Made by a program: the position numbers and the translations under genes
Part shown: piece after piece, positions 1-5,567 of the stretch
How the letters are laid out: each line of letters begins with the position of its first letter
Position numbering within the stretch: position 1 is the first letter of the stretch
Notes under the pieces: model-generated
The model's input: only the letters and a program-made list of their open reading frames with translations
Told to the model about the DNA's origin: nothing
Database searches by the model: none
Source of the DNA: Lachnospiraceae bacterium UBA4316
Lineage (GTDB): Bacteria; Bacillota; Clostridia; Lachnospirales; Lachnospiraceae
DNA: 9,738 nucleotides
NCBI GenBank assembly: GCA_002394535.1
Contig: DGUG01000172.1
Coordinates: 1-9,738 of the forward strand
Reading direction: 5' to 3'

Positions 1-1280
1 TTGAATGTAGCTATGACCGCAGTTACCGTTGTGGTGAAATCTTTTTCATCCAGTGCCACAAGTATTACCGATACAGCGAATATAATGATATATGTGAGAA
101 AGTACACATTTATTCCGCGAAGTACGGCATGTTCTATCGGTTTTCCCTCAAATTTGAGTATCTTGACGCTTCTGGGATGAACAAAATGCTGCAGTTCCTT
201 CCTTATTGTTTTGGACCCTATGATTACGCGGCTTACCTTAACTCCTCCTGCCGTAGACCCCGCACAACCGCCGATAAACATGGCAACCAGCAGAAGCATT
301 TTGGAAAACGTAGGCCATGTATTAAAATCAGCTGTCGCAAATCCCGTAGTCGTCATTACCGATGCCACATTAAACATACTGTGTCTTATAACATCGTGAA
401 CTCCTGTGAATGTATTTCTTATATTAAATGCGACAAGGGCAGTTATTACGGCATATATCGACAGATAGGAGATAACCTCCTCTGACTTAAACGCTTCGCG
501 AAACTTTCTTGCAACAAAGAGAAAATACACATTAAAATTGGCACCGCAGACTATCATGAAGAATGTTATGACCCACTGCTGCAGTGCGGTGTATTCCATA
601 CATCCGCTGTTTCTTATGGCAAATCCGCCGGTACCCACAGATCCGAATGATATGACCGATGCTTCGTAAAGGGACATTCCTGTCAGCATCAGAGCAACTA
701 TCTCCGCCACTGTGATCGCTATATATATAAGATACAGTATCTTAGCGGTTGATTTTACCTTCGGAACGAGTTTGCCCACGGAGGGCCCCGGGCTTTCCGC
801 TCTCATAAGATAAATACTGTCACCGGCTGCTTCCGGAAGGAGTGCCAGAACAAAGACCAGTATACCCATTCCTCCCACCCAGTGGGTAAAGCTTCTCCAG
901 AACAGTATACCCTTCGGCAATGATTCTACCTCTGTAAGTATACTTGCACCGGTAGTTGTGAATCCCGATATAGTCTCAAAGAGGGCATCGGTAAACCCGA
1001 TATGCCCTACCGCATGCCAAAGCGGGATCGCACCGAAAACCGACATAAGTATCCAGCTGAGCGCTACCGCCATAATCCCTTCACGGGTGTAAAACGACAT
1101 GTTTTTTGGTTTTCGAAAACTGAGCAGATAGCCGGTTCCGAAACTGATAAGCGCCGCAGCCGCTATCATTATCCACTCTTTTTCCCTGTAGATCACGGAT
1201 ACAATCGTAGGCAGAAGCATCAAAACGGCTTCAATCCGAAGAACTCTTCCCACAAAGTATGCAATCATTTTTCTGTTCAT
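1..1280 (-). CDS. trkH: TrkH/KtrB-type potassium transporter membrane subunit (3' end outside window)
   Basis: Integral membrane, K+-conducting subunit of a Trk/Ktr uptake system, which works with the cytoplasmic RCK protein encoded just upstream. Reading the minus strand from the ATG at 1280 gives 426 codons open to the window edge with no stop. The selectivity-filter loops of the superfamily are visible: TTTGAS at residues 108-113, SVGTGGF at 214-220 and TTTGF at 310-314. The family signature GCAGSTAGGVKVSR is at 338-351. The frame leaves the window at ATF (424-426), just where the fourth filter loop is expected, so roughly the last 50-60 residues are missing. Many hydrophobic helices are evident, the first near residues 16-30. 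The start is chosen because it overlaps the trkA stop as ATGA and has GGAGG 10 nt upstream (1291-1295). Whether it is coupled to H+ or Na+ cannot be told from sequence. Confidence 0.96.
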   Translation of the reverse strand, partial: MNRKMIAYFVGRVLRIEAVLMLLPTIVSVIYREKEWIMIAAAALISFGTGYLLSFRKPKNMSFYTREGIMAVALSWILMSVFGAIPLWHAVGHIGFTDALFETISGFTTTGASILTEVESLPKGILFWRSFTHWVGGMGILVFVLALLPEAAGDSIYLMRAESPGPSVGKLVPKVKSTAKILYLIYIAITVAEIVALMLTGMSLYEASVISFGSVGTGGFAIRNSGCMEYTALQQWVITFFMIVCGANFNVYFLFVARKFREAFKSEEVISYLSIYAVITALVAFNIRNTFTGVHDVIRHSMFNVASVMTTTGFATADFNTWPTFSKMLLLVAMFIGGCAGSTAGGVKVSRVIIGSKTIRKELQHFVHPRSVKILKFEGKPIEHAVLRGINVYFLTYIIIFAVSVILVALDEKDFTTTVTAVIATF

Positions 1281-2635
1281 GCGAGAATATCCTCCAGATC
1301 GTTAAGCCCGCGTTCCACGCTGACTACAACCACAAGATCCCCTTCTTCTATAACGCTTTGTCCGTTTGGGATAACTACTTTATTTCCTTTTGTTATGCAG
1401 GCAATAATGATGTTGGGCTTGAGGTTAAGCTCCATAAGAGGTTTACCCACAATCTTTGACTTATTCTTGACCCGAAACTCAAGTGCCTCCGCCCTTCCCT
1501 GAGCAATCTTGTACAGAGTCTCAACGTTACTTCCTTTGCTGTTGTTCAGGGCTCTTACGAATCTTACGATATAATCGCTTGTTATACTGTTTGGATTGAT
1601 TATGCTTCCTATATCAAGTCCGGCAATTACTTCTTCAAAATTGATCCTGTTTATCTTGGTCAGAAGTTTTGCTTTGCTGATTCCTTTCTCATAAAGGGAG
1701 AGCAAAATGTTTTCCTCGTCTATCCCGGTAAAATTACCCACCGCATCTACAACACTGATTCCTTCCTCGTCAAGAAGCTGTTTATCCGTTCCGTCCCCGT
1801 TAATTATGACGGCCTGAGGCAGCATTTCCGACAGACTCTGGCACTTTTCGAAATCCTGCTCTATTATCTTGACTCCGATCTTGGTCTCTTCAAGGAGCTT
1901 GGCAACATAGTAACTCATCTTACCGCCCCCTATCAGTATAATGGATTTTACGGCATTGGATATGTTGGCACCTCCCGCTTTGAAAAACGTAAGAGCCACC
2001 GAATGCGGAGCAATAAACGATACTATATCTCCTGCCATTAAGGCAAAATTACCGTGCGGTATCAGGAGTTCCTCACCCCTTTCAACCGTACAGATGAGTA
2101 CCTTGCAGTGCAGTTTGGAATCCATCTCCGATAGAGCAAGACCGTCAAGTTTTGACCCCTGGGGAATGCTTATCTTGATAAGTTCCACCCTGCCTCTTGC
2201 AAATGTATCAACCTTCATTGCCGACGGGAATTTGATGATCCTTGCCACTTCAGCCGCAGCCGCCTGCTCGGGATTAATTACAAGCGAAAGGTTAAGCTCA
2301 TCCCTTATATAGCGCATCTCATTGAAATATTCCGGGTCACGTATCCTTGCGATCGTCTGGCAATTACCGGCTTTTTTTGCAATAAGACAACACAAGAGAT
2401 TAAGTTCATCCGAATTGGTAGTAGCAATCAGAATATCCGCATCCTTGACCCCGGCCTCTCTTTGTGTGGAAACACTGGCTCCGTTTCCCTCAACTCCCAG
2501 TACATCAATCCTGTCAGACAGATATTTAAGTTTTTCACCGTGCTTATCTATGACTGTGATGTCGTGACCTTCTTCATCAAGGTGTTCGGCAAGGGTAGAT
2601 CCCACTTTTCCGCATCCAACGATTATAATTCTCAT
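1277..2635 (-). CDS. trkA: TrkA, cytoplasmic regulatory subunit of the Trk potassium system
   Basis: Peripheral, nucleotide-binding gating subunit of the TrkH channel. The 452 residues are the usual length for a full TrkA with two tandem RCK units. The first unit starts at residue 1 with a Rossmann fold: glycine motif GCGKVG at 7-12 and an acidic residue at the end of strand 2 (D30), as in NAD-binding forms; its RCK_C domain covers about 142-217. The second starts near 231 with the variant glycine motif GGGKMS (236-241) and acidic E259, and its RCK_C domain covers about 370-452. The start at 2635 is preceded by GGAGAG with 8 nt spacing. The gene lies upstream of trkH and overlaps it by 4 nt, so the two are probably translationally coupled and made in fixed ratio. 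I found no convincing promoter in the 117 nt upstream, although a promoter is expected there because a terminator lies between trkA and the next gene. Confidence 0.97.
   Translation of the reverse strand: MRIIIVGCGKVGSTLAEHLDEEGHDITVIDKHGEKLKYLSDRIDVLGVEGNGASVSTQREAGVKDADILIATTNSDELNLLCCLIAKKAGNCQTIARIRDPEYFNEMRYIRDELNLSLVINPEQAAAAEVARIIKFPSAMKVDTFARGRVELIKISIPQGSKLDGLALSEMDSKLHCKVLICTVERGEELLIPHGNFALMAGDIVSFIAPHSVALTFFKAGGANISNAVKSIILIGGGKMSYYVAKLLEETKIGVKIIEQDFEKCQSLSEMLPQAVIINGDGTDKQLLDEEGISVVDAVGNFTGIDEENILLSLYEKGISKAKLLTKINRINFEEVIAGLDIGSIINPNSITSDYIVRFVRALNNSKGSNVETLYKIAQGRAEALEFRVKNKSKIVGKPLMELNLKPNIIIACITKGNKVVIPNGQSVIEEGDLVVVVSVERGLNDLEDILA
1291..1295 (-). promoter_or_regulatory. Ribosome binding site of trkH inside the trkA coding end
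   Basis: GGAGG on the minus strand, 10 nt before the trkH ATG and lying within the last codons of trkA. It settles the trkH start and shows that trkH can also be initiated independently of the ATGA overlap. Confidence 0.8.
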
Positions 2636-2688
2636 TTTGCATTCTCTCCGGTTTCTTGAAAGTCACACCATTAGAATTAAGTCTCTTC

Positions 2689-2727
2689 AAAAAACGAAAC
2701 GAGTCGGAACATAAACTGTCCCGACTC
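2689..2727 (-). terminator. Rho-independent terminator of the DUF5067-like gene
   Basis: Read on the minus strand, GAGTCGGGAC (2727-2718) pairs with GTTCCGACTC (2710-2701) in a 10-bp stem with one G-U pair and a 7-nt loop. It is followed by GTTTCG and then six T (2694-2689). It starts 25 nt after the stop codon of the gene ending at 2753. The T-tract is set off from the stem by a mixed stretch, so termination may be incomplete and some transcript could continue into trkA. Confidence 0.85.
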
Positions 2728-2752
2728 CTTATATGTTATGATGATTTTCCCA

Positions 2753-3418
2753 TCAGCTGATAGGGATCTCCGTAGATCCGATATCCTGGAATGTGGAATA
2801 ATTATCATGTACCGTAAGTGTGAGCGGACTCGTCTGATCCGAAAGCTTGAATGCATACGCACATTCAACAGACTGTCCTCCCGATACCTGCATATCCTTG
2901 TTGCCTATCTCTGCCGGTGCTTCGGCAAGATTCAAGTCTTCAGGACAATCAACACCGTTCTGCTTAACACTGGCAGGGAATACCGCGCTCATGGCAAGCG
3001 GTGTGTCCGTCTTGTTGACGAATGTGAAGTAAACCACGGCAGCAGTCTCATTATTCGCATCCATAACAAGCTGAACTTTCGTACAGGTAAGAGTAAACTC
3101 ATCGTTTTCAACATTTACTCCGTTTGATGCTCCGGCCTCAGCCGATGAACTCTGGGAAGCCTGTGCCGATGCATCACCGTCAACAATCTTTCCTTTAAGT
3201 ACAAAGAACAGGATAATAAGAGCAATAAAAACAACTATCTCCACCGCAAGGATAATAATACTTGTTGTATCGTTTTTCTTGCGTCTGGGAGCCGCTGCTC
3301 TTGCATGGCCTCTGCTTGCGTTACCCTCACGATGAGTAGCCGGACGTGACGAACGAACCGGACGCTCGCGAACCTCATCATCCTGAAATTCAAAATCAAG
3401 ATCTAAATCTCTAGGCAT
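2753..3418 (-). CDS. Membrane-anchored protein with extracytoplasmic DUF5067/DUF4352-like domain
   Basis: Function unknown. The 221 residues fall into four parts. Residues 1-50 are a charged segment, acidic at first and then rich in Arg and Lys. A single strong transmembrane helix lies at about 53-75. A Ser/Ala-rich linker runs from about 79 to 100. A beta-rich domain fills about 103-221. The basic residues before the helix (RRKK, 45-48) predict the N-terminus inside and the C-terminal domain outside. That domain contains a stretch on the theme VVYFTFVNKTDTPL (128-141) followed by a QNGV turn at 153-156, typical of the immunoglobulin-like DUF5067/DUF4352 domains common in surface proteins of Clostridia. 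The family call is by pattern, not by search. The start at 3418 has AAAGGAGT with 6 nt spacing. The gene has its own promoter upstream and a terminator downstream, so it looks like a single-gene unit. Confidence 0.85.
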   Translation of the reverse strand: MPRDLDLDFEFQDDEVRERPVRSSRPATHREGNASRGHARAAAPRRKKNDTTSIIILAVEIVVFIALIILFFVLKGKIVDGDASAQASQSSSAEAGASNGVNVENDEFTLTCTKVQLVMDANNETAAVVYFTFVNKTDTPLAMSAVFPASVKQNGVDCPEDLNLAEAPAEIGNKDMQVSGGQSVECAYAFKLSDQTSPLTLTVHDNYSTFQDIGSTEIPIS

Positions 3419-3442
3419 AATAAAACTCCTTTCAACCCTAAC

Positions 3443-3471
3443 ATTGTATTATCATCTGCCTAAAAATTCAA
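3443..3471 (-). promoter_or_regulatory. Sigma-A-type promoter of the DUF5067-like gene
   Basis: On the minus strand the -35 box is TTGAAT (3471-3466), the spacer is 17 nt and the -10 box is TACAAT (3448-3443), 4/6 and 5/6 matches to consensus. The predicted RNA start near 3436 leaves a short leader of about 18 nt that contains the ribosome binding site (3432-3425) of the gene starting at 3418. It lies in the 67-nt gap after the lipoprotein gene. Confidence 0.7.
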
Positions 3472-3485
3472 GTAAAAAAAGCATT

Positions 3486-4337
3486 TTAAAGCCCGAAGGA
3501 CACAACCGTAAAGCGTGTACCGTTACATTTAAAGCTTGATGCGCCTATTGACTGGTATTTTTCGGTAAAGATCAGCCTCCTCGAAACAGGATCGTTTTTT
3601 ATCATGGCATCAACGGTATCTTCCGCTTTCTGCATGGTCATCAGCAGCATCTCTGCCTTGAAGTGTTCCGGTGCAAGAGAATAGAACTGCAGTCCGTTCG
3701 GTCTTGTATGATCAAAATTTGCCGCTATCTCCCGTGTTCTTCTGTCGGCGCATGTACCGAGACCTTTGTTGGTTATAAGAGGTTTGTAGCCAAGGTCTGT
3801 CCTTGCTTTATTGATTGCAGTTATCACTTCGGTACCGAATGCACTGTCGCTTTCGCCGTTAATGTAAATACAGCACTTCCCCACATCAAATTCATCCGGT
3901 GTAATATAGGGTGTAGGTGTCGGCGTAGGAGTTGCGTTTGGATCCTCCGTCGGAGAAGGGGACGCCTCGGCCGTTTCCGTAGGATAGGGCGTGGGGGTTG
4001 TAAAAACATCAGCATAATCATCCGGGCCTTCCATGGACGATACCGTAAAATCATCCGCCGGGGTAATGACGGGAGTAACTGTCGGAATATCCGGGATACT
4101 CGTGGGTGCATTCGTCGGTGTGACATCAGCGGTTGTTTTACCATCCTGATTTACATTCTGAAGCGCCGATCGGATATACTCGTCATAAGGGTCCTTTTCC
4201 TGATTTTCTTCTTCGGATGACTGCCCTTCAGTACCGGTGCCATTCTCATCGGATTCTGACTGGCTGTCACATGCCGGCAGGAAAAACATGGATATAATAC
4301 ATACCAATAAGATTGCAAAGAAGTTGTTTCTTCTCAT
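3486..4337 (-). CDS. Thr/Pro-rich lipoprotein with a degenerate CAP (SCP-like) domain
   Basis: Predicted surface lipoprotein of 283 residues. It has a type II signal peptide: RR at 2-3, a hydrophobic core at 6-20 and lipobox LPAC at 20-23, so Cys23 would be lipidated. Residues 24-60 are acidic and polar. Residues 68-147 form a low-complexity Thr/Pro/Ser linker (for example TPTPTPTPYITP), as expected for a spacer through the cell wall. Residues about 168-283 resemble a CAP domain: an INKART helix start (173-178), the first conserved His in FDHTRPNG (208-215), a Glu where GENI would be (E229) and a closing IGAS strand (264-267). The usual GHRxNI region reads NDPVSRRLIF and lacks the second His of the CAP cavity. 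Its AGAGGAT ribosome binding site (4357-4351) abuts the reductase stop, and the genes are 20 nt apart, so co-transcription is likely. The role is unknown. Confidence 0.88.
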   Translation of the reverse strand: MRRNNFFAILLVCIISMFFLPACDSQSESDENGTGTEGQSSEEENQEKDPYDEYIRSALQNVNQDGKTTADVTPTNAPTSIPDIPTVTPVITPADDFTVSSMEGPDDYADVFTTPTPYPTETAEASPSPTEDPNATPTPTPTPYITPDEFDVGKCCIYINGESDSAFGTEVITAINKARTDLGYKPLITNKGLGTCADRRTREIAANFDHTRPNGLQFYSLAPEHFKAEMLLMTMQKAEDTVDAMIKNDPVSRRLIFTEKYQSIGASSFKCNGTRFTVVSFGL

Positions 4338-4357
4338 ATGTGTTCTTTGTATCCTCT

Positions 4358-5530
4358 TTATTTTAAGTGTCCGGGAGCAAAAAAAGTTGCCGCTTTAAAT
4401 ATCGGTGACTCAAATCTTCTCTTAACTTTTGTAAGTTCATCTCTTATGTGAATGCCTTGCGGGCAGTGGGCTTCGCACTTGCCACACTTCTTGCAGAGGG
4501 ATGCCATTGATTTCTCATTCTTCATAGCAGTGCACATGAAATACTCCCGCCATGCATTAGCATATCCGTCAACGTAGGATGAATTGTATATTTTAAAACA
4601 TCCGGGTATATCCACCCCCGCCGGACAAGGCATGCAGTATGCACAGCCGGTACATTTGACCTTTACTTTCTTCTCGATCTCCTGTATAACCTTCTCGTAC
4701 GTGTTTATATCAGCTTCGGTCAGAGAGTTCTCCTCTGTATCGGAAGCTATTCTTATATTCTCCTTAACCATATCCATTGAATTCATTCCGGAAAGAACCG
4801 TGGTTACTTCGGGCTGGTTCCATAACCACTTAAGCCCGAACTCGGCAGCTGTCCATCCGGTAGCATCGGATATCATGTTCCTCGCCTTTTCCGGAATACC
4901 GTTTACAAGCCTTCCACCACGGAGAGGCTCCATTATTATTACCGGAATCCCTTTCCCGGCGGCGGCTTTGAGGCCTCTTACCCCTGCCTGCGAGTTCTCA
5001 TCCAGATAATTATACTGTATCTGGGCAAAATCCCAATTATAGGCATTCAGTATTTTAATAAACATTTCGGAAGAGCCGTGGTACGAATAGCCCACGTTCC
5101 TTATCTGCCCGTTTTTCTTTTTTTCTTCAAGCCACTTATCTATACCTCTTTGGCACAATGCCTCCCATGTTTTTTCATCCGGAAGCATATGCATAAGGTA
5201 ATAGTCTATATGATCCGTACCGAGGCGGGACAGTTGTTCATTAAACCTCTTTTCCGCTTCCTGGACACTTTTCATATGATAATGGGGCATCTTGCTTGCA
5301 ATATTGATCCTGTCTCTGTATCCCGTATTTTTAAGAGCCCTTCCCAGTTCCTCCTCATTACCCGGATAAATATATGCGGTGTCAAAATAGTTGACGCCGT
5401 TATCAACCGCATACTTTAGTTCACGTTCAATCTCCTCATGGTCGAATCCATTCCCCTTTTTCGGGAATCTCATGCAGCCGAATCCGAGTATTGACAAGTT
5501 ATCAGGATTATTTTTATTTCTGTAGTGCAT
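4358..5530 (-). CDS. Aldo/keto reductase with C-terminal tandem 4Fe-4S clusters
   Basis: Predicted cytoplasmic oxidoreductase of 390 residues. Residues 1 to about 285 form an aldo/keto reductase barrel with the full catalytic tetrad: D50 (in FDTA), Y55, K80 (in ASKMP) and H114 (in YLMHM). The C-terminal 100 residues are ferredoxin-like with two cysteine clusters: CTGCAYCMPCP (C293, C296, C299, C302) and CKKCGKCEAHCP (C346, C349, C352, C356). This fused architecture is a known, common family in Clostridia; its physiological substrates are mostly undefined. The added clusters suggest that electrons may pass to or from ferredoxin rather than only NAD(P)H. The start at 5530 has an excellent AGGAGG site (5542-5537) at 6 nt. 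It follows the NRPS-like gene by 37 nt with no terminator between, so both are probably on one transcript. A role in modifying that enzyme's substrate or product is possible but not shown. Confidence 0.93.
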   Translation of the reverse strand: MHYRNKNNPDNLSILGFGCMRFPKKGNGFDHEEIERELKYAVDNGVNYFDTAYIYPGNEEELGRALKNTGYRDRINIASKMPHYHMKSVQEAEKRFNEQLSRLGTDHIDYYLMHMLPDEKTWEALCQRGIDKWLEEKKKNGQIRNVGYSYHGSSEMFIKILNAYNWDFAQIQYNYLDENSQAGVRGLKAAAGKGIPVIIMEPLRGGRLVNGIPEKARNMISDATGWTAAEFGLKWLWNQPEVTTVLSGMNSMDMVKENIRIASDTEENSLTEADINTYEKVIQEIEKKVKVKCTGCAYCMPCPAGVDIPGCFKIYNSSYVDGYANAWREYFMCTAMKNEKSMASLCKKCGKCEAHCPQGIHIRDELTKVKRRFESPIFKAATFFAPGHLK

Positions 5531-5567
5531 TTATCTCCTCCTCACACCCGTAAGGAATACACAATAA

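Noticed and set aside
129..1502. Several plus-strand open frames of 60-166 codons over trkH and the trkA end
   Set aside because: They lie opposite trkH and trkA, which show clear family motifs. They have no family features and are low-complexity, basic or Cys-rich as expected for antisense frames.
2636..2700. Possible trkA promoter with -10 TCTAAT
   Set aside because: The -10 box is a 5/6 match, but no acceptable -35 box lies at 16-18 nt, so the call is not supported.
3473..3510. Possible terminator after the lipoprotein gene (CCTTCGGG followed later by seven T)
   Set aside because: The TTCG stem is only 2 bp and is separated from the T-run by an AT-rich stretch; the other option is an AAAA/TTTT stem. 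Neither would make a stable hairpin.
3901..3960. Apparent short tandem repeat (GGTGTAGG-like units)
   Set aside because: It is the codon pattern for the Thr/Pro linker of the lipoprotein, not an independent repeat element.
3663..4220. 185-codon plus-strand frame, and a 106-codon minus-strand frame at 3824-4144, over the lipoprotein gene
   Set aside because: Both are Arg-rich by-products of the repetitive Thr/Pro codons of the real lipoprotein gene, which has a signal peptide, lipobox and ribosome binding site.
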